Source: Parapedobacter defluvii (GTDB taxonomy: Bacteria; Bacteroidota; Bacteroidia; Sphingobacteriales; Sphingobacteriaceae). Taken from it: 64,000 nucleotides of DNA. Location of the stretch: the NCBI RefSeq assembly GCF_014642075.1, contig NZ_BMIK01000001.1, positions 434,001-498,000 of the forward strand, read 5' to 3'. The stretch's first letter is position 1. Each line of letters opens with the position of its first letter. Below the pieces are notes generated by a model. The model saw only the letters and a program-made list of their open reading frames with translations, ran no database searches and was not told the DNA's origin. Positions 1 to 9,907 of the stretch are shown in pieces. A program made the translations under genes and the position numbers.

Positions 1-1575
1 GCCCGGGAATCCACGAAGGAATATTTCCTGGCGGAGGGAAAGTTGACCTGGTGGGCCATCGGCGCTTCGCTTATTGCTTCCAATATTTCTGCCGAACAGT
101 TTATCGGTATGAGTGGGTCGGGCTTTAAGATGGGGCTGGCAATTGCGTCGTATGAATGGATGTCGGCATTGACCTTGATTATCGTGGCGGTTTTCTTCAT
201 TCCGGTTTACCTGAAAAACAAGATCTTTACGATGCCTCAGTTTTTGAGCCAGCGGTACAACGATACGGTTGGTTTGATTATGGCGGTTTTCTGGCTGCTG
301 CTCTATGTCGTAGTCAACCTCACTTCCATCCTGTTTCTCGGCGCATTGGCAATTAACAGCATATCGGGGTTGGATCTGACGGTCTGTATGTACTTCCTCG
401 CGGGCTTTGCCATCGTGATTACGCTGGGAGGCATGAAAGTGATCGGTTATACGGATGTCATACAGGTGGCTTTCCTAATTTTCGGCGGGCTGGCTACTAC
501 CTACCTGGCATTGAACCTCGTCGCCGATCATTTCGGCGATTCAGGTATCGTGCACGGCTTTAAACGGATGACCGAACATGCCGGCGACCATTTTGAAATG
601 ATATTGCACCGGGATAATCCCAATTATTTCGATCTGCCCGGCCTGAGTGTGATCCTGGGCGGACTGTGGATCGCGAACCTCAACTATTGGGGGTGTAACC
701 AGTACATCACACAGCGTGCATTGGGGGCTGATCTGAAGACGGCAAGAAGAGGAATTCTCTTTGCCGCTTTTTTGAAACTGCTCATGCCATTGATCGTGGT
801 CATACCGGGGATTGCCGCGTACGTATTGTACCAGCAGGGTAGTTTCCAGCAATCCATGGCCACCGATGGTACCTTGAATCCCGACCGTGCGTATCCGGTG
901 CTGTTGAACCTCTTGCCCGTAGGGCTCAAAGGCCTTTCCTTTGCCGCCCTTACGGCGGCGGTAGTTGCATCATTGGCCGGAAAAGCCAACAGTATTGCGA
1001 CCATATTCACATTGGATATCTACAAACGGATGGCCGGCAAGACGGTTTCCGAGGAGAAATTGGTTGGAATCGGGAAATTGACCGTTATCTGCGCAATGGT
1101 GCTTGCCGTGGTGATCGCACCCTATTTGGGGATAGACAAAAAGGGCGGGTTCCAATACATCCAAGAATATACAGGATTTGTTTCCCCGGGTATTTTTGCC
1201 ATGTTTATCTTGGGCTTTTTCTGGAAAGGTACCACCTCCAATGCGGCCCTGTTTGCAACCATCGGAGGGTTTTTTCTGTCCATCGTATTGAAGTTTTCTC
1301 CCCACTGGTTCAGTTGGTCATTCCTTGAACCGATCGGCTTTGCAAAGCTGAATGATGCGGGTGTATACGAAATCCCGTTCCTGGACCGGATGAGTATCGT
1401 TTTTGTATTATGTGTGCTCGGCATGTGGGGGATCAGCCGGTGGGACCGGAGCCGGGGTGTACAGACGAAGGGACTGGACGTAGATCGTAAGCTATTTGCC
1501 GTAGACAGGGGCTTTGCTGTGGGGGCATTACTGGTTTGCGGGATATTGGTGGCGCTGTATACCGTGTTTTGGTAA
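1..1575 (+). CDS. Sodium/solute symporter (SSS/SGLT family), 5' truncated by window edge
   Basis: Inner-membrane sodium-coupled uptake of a sugar or related solute. The reading frame is open from base 1 (ARESTKEYFLAEGKLTWWAIG...), so the true start lies outside the window; the internal TTG at 43 is not a start. The stretch 'TWWAIGASLIASNISAEQFIG' type segment is the conserved SSS region after the first helix, and the visible 524 residues contain about a dozen hydrophobic segments, as in the family. The last helix ends six residues before the stop. It is convergent with the AraC gene, with only 17 bases between them, so it ends an operon entering from the left. Family is secure from sequence; the substrate cannot be read. 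It is a distant paralogue of the symporter at 25813. Confidence 0.9.
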   Translation, partial: ARESTKEYFLAEGKLTWWAIGASLIASNISAEQFIGMSGSGFKMGLAIASYEWMSALTLIIVAVFFIPVYLKNKIFTMPQFLSQRYNDTVGLIMAVFWLLLYVVVNLTSILFLGALAINSISGLDLTVCMYFLAGFAIVITLGGMKVIGYTDVIQVAFLIFGGLATTYLALNLVADHFGDSGIVHGFKRMTEHAGDHFEMILHRDNPNYFDLPGLSVILGGLWIANLNYWGCNQYITQRALGADLKTARRGILFAAFLKLLMPLIVVIPGIAAYVLYQQGSFQQSMATDGTLNPDRAYPVLLNLLPVGLKGLSFAALTAAVVASLAGKANSIATIFTLDIYKRMAGKTVSEEKLVGIGKLTVICAMVLAVVIAPYLGIDKKGGFQYIQEYTGFVSPGIFAMFILGFFWKGTTSNAALFATIGGFFLSIVLKFSPHWFSWSFLEPIGFAKLNDAGVYEIPFLDRMSIVFVLCVLGMWGISRWDRSRGVQTKGLDVDRKLFAVDRGFAVGALLVCGILVALYTVFW

Positions 1576-1592
1576 ATTTCAGAAACCTGTAT

Positions 1593-2495
1593 TCAGGCAA
1601 TCTCCCCCAACAGTGTCTCAGCGGCACCCACGTGATTGGAACGGTATTCCATCGGGGTAACGCCCATGATGCCCTTAAACTGCCGGTTGAAATACGAGAT
1701 GTTCCGGTAACCGCATTCGAAGCAGATGCTGGCAATATTCCAATTTTCTTTGGCCAATAAGTTTGTCGCGTGCGTCACCCGTACGTAGTTAACGAACTGC
1801 GAAAATGTCTTTTCCGTCCGCCGTTTGAAGTAACGGCAGAATGCGGCTTCATTCATGCAGGCGATGGAAGCGGCTTCCTTGCTGTCTGGTTCTTCTTTGA
1901 AATGGTCAATGATGTACCGGATTACTTTTTCCAGCCGTTCGGCATCTCCCTGTTCGTGCCTGACTTTGGGAATCACACTGTCGATCGAAATCAGGTGTTC
2001 GCGCATGTCAGATAGTCGATGAAGCATCTGTAACAACAGCAGGAGTGCCTCCATCCCTTTGCTTTGTGTAATGCGGTGAAAGCTCTTTGCCAACTGACTG
2101 TCCAGTATGTTCAGCTTAAGCCCCAACGACGAAGCTTGCAGGAGAGCACGGATGTTTGCCAATTCCGCACGCTCGAAGAAGGTTTTGCCTAAAAAATCTT
2201 CTTTAAAAAAAATAACAATGGCATGTGCAGTTTCTCCGGTTTCCTTAAACGACCGGTCATTTAGGAAGCAATGTGCCAATCCTGGCCCGAAGAGGAAAAT
2301 CTCGCCATCCGTAAAGTTCAGGATTTTGGTACCCGCATAGAGTTTTCCATGGCTTTTCGGAATCATGATTAACTCATAGGCATCGTGGAAGTGGTACGGC
2401 GAATTGAAGTGCGGTTGCAGGTATTCTCGTACAATGAAGCTCATGCCGGCGGTTCCGCTCTGGTGTTGGTATACGCTCTTTAAATGGTGTTGCAT
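1593..2495 (-). CDS. AraC family transcriptional regulator (locus A)
   Basis: 300 residues. The N-terminal part (about 15-120) looks like the cupin sensor of AraC proteins, with a histidine-rich FHDAYEL segment. The C-terminal hundred residues carry the two helix-turn-helix AraC domain, ending in the typical CGYRNISYFNRQFKGIMGVTPMEYR signature. It is divergent from the SDR operon at 2702, with about 200 bases between, which suggests it controls that operon in response to the locus A sugar. It is a full-length paralogue of the regulator at 17188; both share the FKEDFLG and AFCRYFKRR segments. Family certain; ligand unknown. Confidence 0.93.
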   Translation of the reverse strand: MQHHLKSVYQHQSGTAGMSFIVREYLQPHFNSPYHFHDAYELIMIPKSHGKLYAGTKILNFTDGEIFLFGPGLAHCFLNDRSFKETGETAHAIVIFFKEDFLGKTFFERAELANIRALLQASSLGLKLNILDSQLAKSFHRITQSKGMEALLLLLQMLHRLSDMREHLISIDSVIPKVRHEQGDAERLEKVIRYIIDHFKEEPDSKEAASIACMNEAAFCRYFKRRTEKTFSQFVNYVRVTHATNLLAKENWNIASICFECGYRNISYFNRQFKGIMGVTPMEYRSNHVGAAETLLGEIA

Positions 2496-2566
2496 GGTAT
2501 GAATTTATAAATGGTAGTACATAATTAACTAAAATATATGAAAAATGCAACGAAAATCGGATTATG

Positions 2567-2580
2567 TGTAAATAGTGTAT
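2567..2580. promoter_or_regulatory. Candidate AraC-site, TGTAAATAGTGTAT copy 1
   Basis: A 14-base sequence in the divergent AraC/SDR region that recurs exactly at 4220-4233, ahead of the next gene of locus A, and in near-identical form (GTAAATATTGTAT, 18162-18174) between the second AraC gene and its SusC gene. Position and recurrence suggest a regulator site; no binding evidence can be read from sequence. Confidence 0.35.
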
Positions 2581-2701
2581 TAGATGTTGCAAAAGAGGTG
2601 TTTCCCCAAGGAAGTTAATCCCCGTAATTTAGCCAATGCTAACAAGGAATGATAAACCGGGTGAAAGACGGAATCCCAACACAATAATTTAACGATAACG
2701 A

Positions 2702-3457
2702 ATGAAGAAACGATTTGAAAATCAGGTTGCCTTGGTATCGGGCGGTGCCGATGGACTGGGAAAAGCCATCGGAAGCCGACTGGCCGCGGAAGGTGCAACC
2801 GTTATTTTGGCCGATAAAGACGAAGCGAAATTAGCCGTTACCGTTGAGCAACTGAATGAGCAGGACAGAACGGCTACGGGTATGCCGCTGGATGTAACGG
2901 ATGAGCGATCGGTAGGCAAGCTGTATACGCAAATTGCCAAGCAGTTCGGCCGATTGGATGTGATGGTGAATTCAGCGGGTATCGTCGGCCCCACCAACAC
3001 ACCGATTCAAGCGTATGACACCGCAGCATTTGACGGTATTTACCAAGTGAATCTGAAAGGGACATTCTTGATGACCAAATACGCGATACCCTTGATGACA
3101 GCGCGTAATTACGGGCGTATCCTGCTGATTGCATCCATCGCGGGCAAAGAAGGGAATCCGAATATGGTGGGTTATTCTGCCACAAAAGCGGGGGTCATCG
3201 GCCTGGTAAAAGCTGTGGGCAAAGAGTGCGCAACCACGGGCATTACGGTGAATGGCTTGGCCCCAGCGGTGATCAAGACCGCGATGAATGCCGACACGGC
3301 ACCTGAGCAGCTCCGGTATATGACCGAAAAGATACCGATGGGTAGATTGGGTACCGTGGATGAGGTAGCATCCGTGGCCACCTGGATCGTATCACCGGAG
3401 GCCAGTTTTTCTACGGGGTTTGTGTTTGACATTTCCGGTGGGAGGGCTACGTACTAA
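2702..3457 (+). CDS. SDR family NAD(P)-dependent oxidoreductase (type 1 of the paired module)
   Basis: Classical short-chain dehydrogenase, 251 residues, the usual length. Visible motifs are the cofactor loop GGADGLGKAIG near residue 14, the NSAGIVG segment near 90, the catalytic Ser in IASIAGKEGN, and Tyr-x3-Lys in YSATKAG near 158. No signal peptide, so cytoplasmic. It probably oxidises or reduces a hydroxyl on the imported sugar or its acid. The next SDR gene starts two bases after its stop. The same ordered pair recurs at 30438-31957; this protein is closely similar along its length to that at 30438, including the shared C-terminal end GGRATY. Annotation pipelines may call it 3-oxoacyl-ACP reductase, which the sugar context makes unlikely. 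Confidence 0.88.
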   Translation: MKKRFENQVALVSGGADGLGKAIGSRLAAEGATVILADKDEAKLAVTVEQLNEQDRTATGMPLDVTDERSVGKLYTQIAKQFGRLDVMVNSAGIVGPTNTPIQAYDTAAFDGIYQVNLKGTFLMTKYAIPLMTARNYGRILLIASIAGKEGNPNMVGYSATKAGVIGLVKAVGKECATTGITVNGLAPAVIKTAMNADTAPEQLRYMTEKIPMGRLGTVDEVASVATWIVSPEASFSTGFVFDISGGRATY

Positions 3458-3459
3458 CA

Positions 3460-4215
3460 ATGAACGGGAAAAGAGCTGTGATACTGGGCGGATCATCGGG
3501 TATTGGAAAAGCGGTAGCCATACGCTTCGCTGGCCAGGGGTATCGGGTATTCATCGGATCGTCCGATCTGAATAAAGGCAATGCGGTGTGTTCGGTGCTA
3601 CCGGGCGAAGGCCATCGTGCATTTGAGGTTGACGTGCGAAAGGAGGCACACATCCAATCGCTGGCAAACTGGATTGCCGAAGCGTGCGGAGATTTCGACG
3701 TGTTGGTGAATAGCGTTGGAGTTTCACAGGGAATGCCAGCCCTGGATAGTGATTTCGAAAAATGGGATAATGCATTGCAGGTGATGCTGTACGGTACGGT
3801 AAAAAGCTGCCGGTTGCTCGTACCCTTGATTAAGGATGGCGGGCGGTTGATCCATATCACCTCCATCCACCATGAGCGTGTGGAAATGGGAAGTTCGGCT
3901 TATGGGATGGCAAAAGCTGCGATTACCCAGTTTACCCGGTCGTTGGCATTGGAACTGGCACCGAGGGGTATTCTGGCCAATACGGTGGCACCGGGGTTTA
4001 TCGATACGCCCATGTCGGTCAAAGCGGATGGCAGGAACGAGCTGCAGACGGAGTGGTTCCGTGACAATTATGTGAAATACAATCACCTGCCGTTAAAGCG
4101 TCCCGGGAGGCCGGAAGAAGTAGCCGGGGCAGTTTACTTTCTGGCAGGGCCGGACGCATCGTATATAACGGGATCGGTGTTAACGGTAGACGGGGGACTG
4201 ACAATAACATTTTGA
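3460..4215 (+). CDS. SDR family NAD(P)-dependent oxidoreductase (type 2 of the paired module)
   Basis: 251-residue classical SDR with the cofactor loop GGSSGIGKAVA near residue 9, an NSVGVS segment, a catalytic Ser in HITSIH, and YGMAK as the Tyr-x3-Lys pair. It ends in [10 protein letters not shown], the common SDR C-terminus. Cytoplasmic. It follows the type 1 SDR by two bases, so the two are almost certainly co-translated and may catalyse successive steps or act as partners on one substrate. It is clearly paralogous to the gene at 31202, sharing the [10 protein letters not shown] stretch near residue 206. Substrate unknown. Confidence 0.88.
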   Translation: MNGKRAVILGGSSGIGKAVAIRFAGQGYRVFIGSSDLNKGNAVCSVLPGEGHRAFEVDVRKEAHIQSLANWIAEACGDFDVLVNSVGVSQGMPALDSDFEKWDNALQVMLYGTVKSCRLLVPLIKDGGRLIHITSIHHERVEMGSSAYGMAKAAITQFTRSLALELAPRGILANTVAPGFIDTPMSVKADGRNELQTEWFRDNYVKYNHLPLKRPGRPEEVAGAVYFLAGPDASYITGSVLTVDGGLTITF

Positions 4216-4219
4216 TTCC

Positions 4220-4233
4220 TGTAAATAGTGTAT
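4220..4233. promoter_or_regulatory. Candidate AraC-site, TGTAAATAGTGTAT copy 2
   Basis: Exact copy of the 14-mer at 2567-2580, placed five bases after the SDR stop codon and ahead of the glycosidase gene at 4385. It lies upstream of a likely terminator, so it could serve a promoter for the 4385-16863 genes. Confidence 0.33.
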
Positions 4234-4238
4234 CATAA

Positions 4239-4274
4239 CAAGCAAATCTTGTGCTTTTAAGATGCTTGATTTTT
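4239..4274 (+). terminator. Rho-independent terminator-like hairpin after the SDR pair
   Basis: CAAGC-AA-ATCTT pairs with AAGAT-GCTTG (4259-4268) around an eight-base loop, and is followed directly by ATTTTTG. It would end or attenuate the two-SDR transcript before the glycosidase gene, implying that 4385 onward has its own promoter or is reached by read-through. The call is from base pairing by eye only. Confidence 0.5.
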
Positions 4275-4384
4275 GTTGATTTTAGTGAATGTGAAAACCA
4301 ATATTCTATAGACCTGGGTAAAAAGATCCTGCGAACCGCGGATGTCGTAATCGGAAGATGTTTTATCGATAATAAAGGATTGCT

Positions 4385-6697
4385 ATGTTGTTGATTAAAT
4401 GGTTGATATGTGTATGTTTTGTTTTATTTTTTCCAATAGGGATAACTAGGGTTCAGGCACAGTTACCTCCGATTGTGATTGAAGACAACGGGTCTGTAGA
4501 ATTAAATGCCGGACTGCTGAAACGGAAACTCCAAGTAGATGAAATGGGAGTGCGAACCGAGGTGCTTAGTGTATCTGACCGAAATATCCTTTCAGGAAAA
4601 GCACCCGAACTCACGTTTCGGATTTACTGTGCTGTGCCTAATAACGCACCGGAAGGACTGGCTGACGCAAGTGGGACGGAAAGTGCGATTTCGTTGAAAG
4701 ATGATTTGGCGGAAACAGACCAACTGCAGGTGAACGACGACGATGTCAGTAACGTGCAGCAAGTAACTTGGAAACAGGTAGCCACCTGTAGCGCATCTAC
4801 GTGGGGAACTGTGTTTGCCGAGCACAAAATTATACAGTTCCAACCCGAACCAAATGTCCATCAACTGCGGGTGCGCTACAGAAGCAAGGAAACAGGTAAC
4901 CTCGATGGCTTGGCGGTTGATGTTGTATACGAAATTCACGGGGAGTATCCTGCCATTAGAAAATGGATAGAGATTACTAACAACAGCAAATTGTGGTTGA
5001 AGTTTGACAGCTTGATGATCGATGACATACGCCTGTCTGCGGACTATCGGAACATTGTCGACCTGACGCCTTCTGGCAGAGGAGCAGTATCCAGCATCCG
5101 GGCTTTTTCCGACAACGACCAAGCGCTGGGCGTATTGCAGGTCAGTGAGGTTCCTTCAGCACTGCGTGTCATCTCCGAAGAGGGAGCCATGGGGTATCAT
5201 CCGGATCATTTTGAGTGGGTATTGGGACCCGCTGAACGCTTTAAATCCGAACCCGTTTTTACTTATGCCTATACAGGATCATCGACTAAAACAACGTCAG
5301 CAGTCTCCACTGCGCTAGACAGGGCTGTTGAGACGCATTTCCAGCAATATTTGCAGCGCGTGGTAGGATTAAAGGCATTCGATCCGTCGGTATCCGTCCC
5401 TTTGTGGTGCAGTTGGTCCAACTATGGGCCGTTGATCAACGACCATAATATGAAGATTGCGGCTGATATCGCTGCTGACATCGGAATTAAAACCATGCTA
5501 CTAGACGCGGGATGGTCGGAAGCGAAGACACCCAACGCTATTGCACGGTTCAGCGTTGTTCCCGACGCTGCGAACTTTCCCGATTTTAGCCAGACAACGA
5601 CGTATATCCGTGATAAAGGATTAAATACCGGTTTATGGGTAACTTGTTTCCGGGATCCGGAGCGTTCGGCTGATTTAAAGGCATTACCTGGGGCATACAG
5701 CTATCCCAAAGTGGAGCGCGACGGGGCCTTGGCAATGAGTTACGCCAGCAATTGGCGGTTTTATTATGCCTATGATCTGGTTACTCTATACGATCGTTAC
5801 CATGCGACTTACTTTAAACAGGATTTGACAAATATCAAATTCGGTGACATTGCCAAGGGACATGATAGCCGCACACCCAAAGAATCGTTGCTCAGAGGAT
5901 TGAGAGGGTTGTTTGAGGCACAGGAGGCAATTGCCACAATGGCTCCGGATGTACAGTTGGAATTGACCCATGAAATCTATTGGGGTACTCCGGGTACACC
6001 CTGTGATGTCGCGGCGTTGAAATACGTCCATTACTTCCATGTGCCACCCAACGACTACGCAGGGGCTGGAAATCCACGACAAAGGGCCGCAGCTCAACCG
6101 CTCCTGAATACGGATAGCCTTCAGGCTCGTTTAATCGCAGGATGCTGGAATGCCCGTCAACAGTTCTTTGTGCATAGAGGGCTACCGCTTCGATCCATTG
6201 AGTATTATGGTGCAGCTACGGTGAATTTTGCCGGAAGTTTGACGCCTAAGATCCAACAAAGGCAGCTTTGCAGTTGGTTTATGGGGGTACCCAGTGTATT
6301 TGCTGGGGACCTGGAGTCACTGAGCGAGTTAAACAGGTCGGTTTACCGGGAGGGATTTGCCCTGCTGGATCGATTGAATAAGCAATACGATGTTTACGCC
6401 TATTTTCAATTCAGCGGTGTGCCCGCACCAACTGACACGGATTGGCATTGGTGGGGTAAACTCAATGAAACGGGCTGCGGTGCGGTAGTGGTCTTAAGAG
6501 GCAGTGGAGGGGCGGATACCCGGAACATCAATGTACCCTGGGTGCAACCGGAAGGTACCTATCGTGTGCGTGCATGTTTTGCAAACCGCGAGGCGGGTGT
6601 TTTTTCAGGTGAAGAATTAATAAACGGAAAGCTGTCGTTGGCATTGGAACGTTATGGACAGGAAATCCTCGAAATCATGCCGGCAGCGAATCGGTAG
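4385..6697 (+). CDS. Secreted clan GH-D (GH36/GH27-like) glycosidase
   Basis: 770 residues with a signal peptide ending near VQA-QLP (about residue 26). After a beta-sandwich-like N-terminal region, the barrel part carries LLDAGWSEA (about 375), LNTGLWVTCF, and YFKQDLTN (about 475). The last matches the clan GH-D nucleophile strand, usually YFKWD, with Asp as candidate nucleophile; the Trp before Asp is replaced by Gln. The acid/base Asp is less clear; LTHEIYWGTPGTPCD is the likely region. Alpha-galactosidase-like hydrolysis is a family inference. SD-like AAAGGA at 4374 supports this start. It precedes the locus A SusC gene by 38 bases. It could also belong to a separate GH-D-related family. 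Confidence 0.7.
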   Translation: MLLIKWLICVCFVLFFPIGITRVQAQLPPIVIEDNGSVELNAGLLKRKLQVDEMGVRTEVLSVSDRNILSGKAPELTFRIYCAVPNNAPEGLADASGTESAISLKDDLAETDQLQVNDDDVSNVQQVTWKQVATCSASTWGTVFAEHKIIQFQPEPNVHQLRVRYRSKETGNLDGLAVDVVYEIHGEYPAIRKWIEITNNSKLWLKFDSLMIDDIRLSADYRNIVDLTPSGRGAVSSIRAFSDNDQALGVLQVSEVPSALRVISEEGAMGYHPDHFEWVLGPAERFKSEPVFTYAYTGSSTKTTSAVSTALDRAVETHFQQYLQRVVGLKAFDPSVSVPLWCSWSNYGPLINDHNMKIAADIAADIGIKTMLLDAGWSEAKTPNAIARFSVVPDAANFPDFSQTTTYIRDKGLNTGLWVTCFRDPERSADLKALPGAYSYPKVERDGALAMSYASNWRFYYAYDLVTLYDRYHATYFKQDLTNIKFGDIAKGHDSRTPKESLLRGLRGLFEAQEAIATMAPDVQLELTHEIYWGTPGTPCDVAALKYVHYFHVPPNDYAGAGNPRQRAAAQPLLNTDSLQARLIAGCWNARQQFFVHRGLPLRSIEYYGAATVNFAGSLTPKIQQRQLCSWFMGVPSVFAGDLESLSELNRSVYREGFALLDRLNKQYDVYAYFQFSGVPAPTDTDWHWWGKLNETGCGAVVVLRGSGGADTRNINVPWVQPEGTYRVRACFANREAGVFSGEELINGKLSLALERYGQEILEIMPAANR

Positions 6698-6735
6698 GCG
6701 CTGTTAAAAATAATTTGTAATCAATTATAGCAATT

Positions 6736-9700
6736 ATGGGAAAAATAAGTACAAAAAAAATCCGTTACGTACTGATACTTTGGTTGATGGCAATATGTAC
6801 GGGGGTGGTGTGGGCGCAGGAGGTCCGTGTGACCGGGAGCGTAAAAGATACGACGGGCACCTTGCCCGGTGTAACGGTACAAATCAAAGGAACAAGTAAC
6901 GGTACCCAAACGGACGAAAACGGTAATTACGTCATCGACGTGCCTTCCAGTTCGTCGGTCCTGGTGTATTCGATGGTCGGCTATGTCAGCCAGGAAATCC
7001 AGGTAAATAGGCAAACAACGATCGATGTAGTACTGAACACAGATCCAAGTGCCTTAGACGAAGTAGTGGTGGTAGGCTTCGGCCAGCAGAAACGGAGCGA
7101 TATGGTGGGCTCCGTAACATCAGTGAGTGCCAGTGAATTGAAGAAAAATCCTTCCAGCAACCTGACGACAGCCCTGGCCGGCAGGGTCGCAGGGATGATT
7201 GCCTATCAACGCAGCGGAGAGCCGGGGCAGGATAATGCCGATTTTTTTATCCGGGGAGTCACGACGTTCGGATATAAGGTGGATCCGTTGATTTTGATTG
7301 ACAACATGGAGGTAACCACCACCCAACTGGCCCGGCTTCAACCGGATGACATAGCCAGCTTCAGCATTATGAAAGATGCTACGGCCACTGCGGTATATGG
7401 AGCCCGTGGAGCCAATGGCGTTATTCTGGTAACGACCAAGCAAGGGCAGGTGGGCAAAGCGGCCCTGTCTTTCCGGATTGAAAACTCGCTGTCCGCGCCC
7501 ACCAAAAATGTAGAGCTGGCCGATCCGGTTACGTTTATGAAGCAATATAACGAGGCGGTCTATACACGTACACCCCTGGGACAGATCAATCCGAATACAC
7601 TGTTGTATTCGGATGAAAAAATCATGAATACCGAGCTTGGTATGAATCCATACGTGTATCCGGCGAATGACTGGCGGAAGATGATGTTCAAGGATTATGC
7701 GATGAACCAACGAATGAACCTTAATGTAAGCGGAGGGGGCGGAGTTGCGCAATATTTCGTTTCCGGTACATTCAACCGGGATAATGGTGTCTTAAAAGTG
7801 GACAGCCGCAATAACTTCAATAACAATATCGACCTGAAAAGTTATGCCCTCCGCTCTAACGTGAACATCAACCTTACGAAAACAACGGAAATGGTAGTGC
7901 GGCTGAACGGAAATTTTGACGACTATACCGGGCCGATTTACGGCGGTGAAGATATGTATAGGCGCGTGGTGAGATCCAATCCGGTTCTGTTCCCCGCTTA
8001 CTTCCCCAAAGACCAACAGCATCAAACGGTCAATCACATTATGTATGGGAACTACGATACGGGCAATTATCGGAATCCATATGCAGACATGACGCGGGGC
8101 TATAAAGACTATGCTTCTTCAACCATGGCCGCCCAGCTCGAACTCAAACATGACTTTTCGTATTTGACGGAAGGTCTGTCTTTTGAAGCTATGCTAAATA
8201 CCAATCGATATGCCTATTTTGATATGGTAAGGGCATACAGTCCATTTTATTATACATTAAATGGGTATGACCGGTTTACGGATACGTATGGAATCAGTAA
8301 TGTGAATGAAGCAACCGCAACCGAATACCTGAGTTATGAGCCGGGAGAAAAAACCGTTAATTCTTCATTCTACCTGCAATCTATCTTGAATTATAGCAGG
8401 AATTTCAATCAGAAGCATGGAATAAGCGGCTTATTGGTTTTTATGATGCGGGAGTACCTGGACGCAAATGCCAAAGACCTCCAGTTGTCCTTACCTTTTA
8501 GAAATTTGGGTCTTTCGGGTAGGGCAACTTATTCCTTTGACAATCGGTATTTTGCCGAATTTAACTTTGGCTACAATGGGTCGGAGCGGTTTCATCAATC
8601 GAAGCGGTTTGGCTTTTTCCCTTCGGCCGGTTTGGCTTGGAGCGTATCCAACGAAAAATTCTTTGCATCCGCAAAAGACGTAGTAACCAACCTGCGGTTG
8701 AGAGCAACCTATGGTTTTGTTGGAAATGATGCCATCGGGTCTCCCGAAGACCGATTTTTCTATCTATCCAACGTAAACATGAATGATGGAGATCGCAGGG
8801 CAACTTTTGGCCGTGACCAAACGTATCTCCGCAATGGCATTTCTGTAGGAAGGTATGCCAACGAGGATATCACCTGGGAGACCGCACTGAAGCAGAACTA
8901 TGCGCTTGAATTGGGTTTGTTCAATAAAATGAACCTGCAGGCAGAGTTTTTCCATGAATACCGTAAAAATATCTTGATGACGAGAAGTTACGTGCCGGTT
9001 ACCATGGGATTATCCGCCCCGATCCGGGCTAACGTGGGTGAAGCATCTTCCAAAGGGTTGGACATGTCCATGGATTACCAACAGTCATGGTATACCGGAT
9101 GGTGGTTGTCAGTAAGGGCTAATTTTACATACGCGACCAATCAGTACCGAAGGTTTGAAGAGCCGCAGTACAGTGAGCAATACCGTTATCACGTGGGAAA
9201 TTCGATCAACCAACGGTATGGTTATATAGCCGAAAAATTGTTTGTCGACGACTACGAAGCTTATAATTCACCGGCACAGCCTTTTGGCGAATACCGGGGA
9301 GGGGATATCAAGTACTTAGATGTCAACAACGACGGAAAAATCACAGAGGATGACATTGTGCCGATCGGCAATCCGGATGTCCCCGAGATCGTCTACGGAT
9401 TTGGGTTCTCTGCTGGATATAAAGGATTGGATTTTTCGGCCTTTTTTCAAGGGCTTTCGAACGAGTCTTTTTGGATTGACGTCAACAATACGTATCCTTT
9501 TGTCAATGACACGCAACTGCTAAAGGCCTACGCCGACAGCCACTGGGCCGAAGACAACCAAGACGTATATGCACTTTGGCCGAGGCTAAGTACCTCTATT
9601 ATCAGCAACAACGTGCAGAGCAGCACCTGGTTTATGCGCGATGGGACTTTTCTGCGGCTGAAACAGGTAGAAGTAGGTTATACACTGCCGGCTGGTGTGC

Positions 9701-9858
9701 AAAAAAAGCTGCACGCTACCAATTTCAGGATATTTCTGAATGGGAGTAATCTTTTGACATTCAGTAAATTCAAGCTGTGGGATGTGGAAATGGCAGGGAA
9801 CGGGTTGGGCTATCCGGTGCAGCGGATCTATAACATCGGATTAAACGTCAATTTTTGA
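6736..9858 (+). CDS. SusC/RagA family TonB-linked outer-membrane transporter (locus A)
   Basis: 1040 residues. Signal peptide ends at VWAQ, then a carboxypeptidase-regulatory-like domain (about 33-110), a TonB box-like stretch EVVVVGFGQQKRSDMVGSV, the plug (FFIRGV, DATATAVYGARGANGVILVTT) and a large beta-barrel ending in aromatic Phe. A calcium-type loop DVNNDGKITEDD lies near residue 866, as in many SusC proteins. With the SusD protein 49 bases downstream it forms the outer-membrane importer that brings the locus A glycan fragments into the periplasm. Family assignment is certain; the substrate is suggested only by the neighbouring galactosidase-like enzymes. Confidence 0.96.
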   Translation: MGKISTKKIRYVLILWLMAICTGVVWAQEVRVTGSVKDTTGTLPGVTVQIKGTSNGTQTDENGNYVIDVPSSSSVLVYSMVGYVSQEIQVNRQTTIDVVLNTDPSALDEVVVVGFGQQKRSDMVGSVTSVSASELKKNPSSNLTTALAGRVAGMIAYQRSGEPGQDNADFFIRGVTTFGYKVDPLILIDNMEVTTTQLARLQPDDIASFSIMKDATATAVYGARGANGVILVTTKQGQVGKAALSFRIENSLSAPTKNVELADPVTFMKQYNEAVYTRTPLGQINPNTLLYSDEKIMNTELGMNPYVYPANDWRKMMFKDYAMNQRMNLNVSGGGGVAQYFVSGTFNRDNGVLKVDSRNNFNNNIDLKSYALRSNVNINLTKTTEMVVRLNGNFDDYTGPIYGGEDMYRRVVRSNPVLFPAYFPKDQQHQTVNHIMYGNYDTGNYRNPYADMTRGYKDYASSTMAAQLELKHDFSYLTEGLSFEAMLNTNRYAYFDMVRAYSPFYYTLNGYDRFTDTYGISNVNEATATEYLSYEPGEKTVNSSFYLQSILNYSRNFNQKHGISGLLVFMMREYLDANAKDLQLSLPFRNLGLSGRATYSFDNRYFAEFNFGYNGSERFHQSKRFGFFPSAGLAWSVSNEKFFASAKDVVTNLRLRATYGFVGNDAIGSPEDRFFYLSNVNMNDGDRRATFGRDQTYLRNGISVGRYANEDITWETALKQNYALELGLFNKMNLQAEFFHEYRKNILMTRSYVPVTMGLSAPIRANVGEASSKGLDMSMDYQQSWYTGWWLSVRANFTYATNQYRRFEEPQYSEQYRYHVGNSINQRYGYIAEKLFVDDYEAYNSPAQPFGEYRGGDIKYLDVNNDGKITEDDIVPIGNPDVPEIVYGFGFSAGYKGLDFSAFFQGLSNESFWIDVNNTYPFVNDTQLLKAYADSHWAEDNQDVYALWPRLSTSIISNNVQSSTWFMRDGTFLRLKQVEVGYTLPAGVQKKLHATNFRIFLNGSNLLTFSKFKLWDVEMAGNGLGYPVQRIYNIGLNVNF

Positions 9859-9907
9859 TACGGTGAGGTAACCAATTAGTACTGACAACTAAAAAGAAAA
9901 TAAACAG

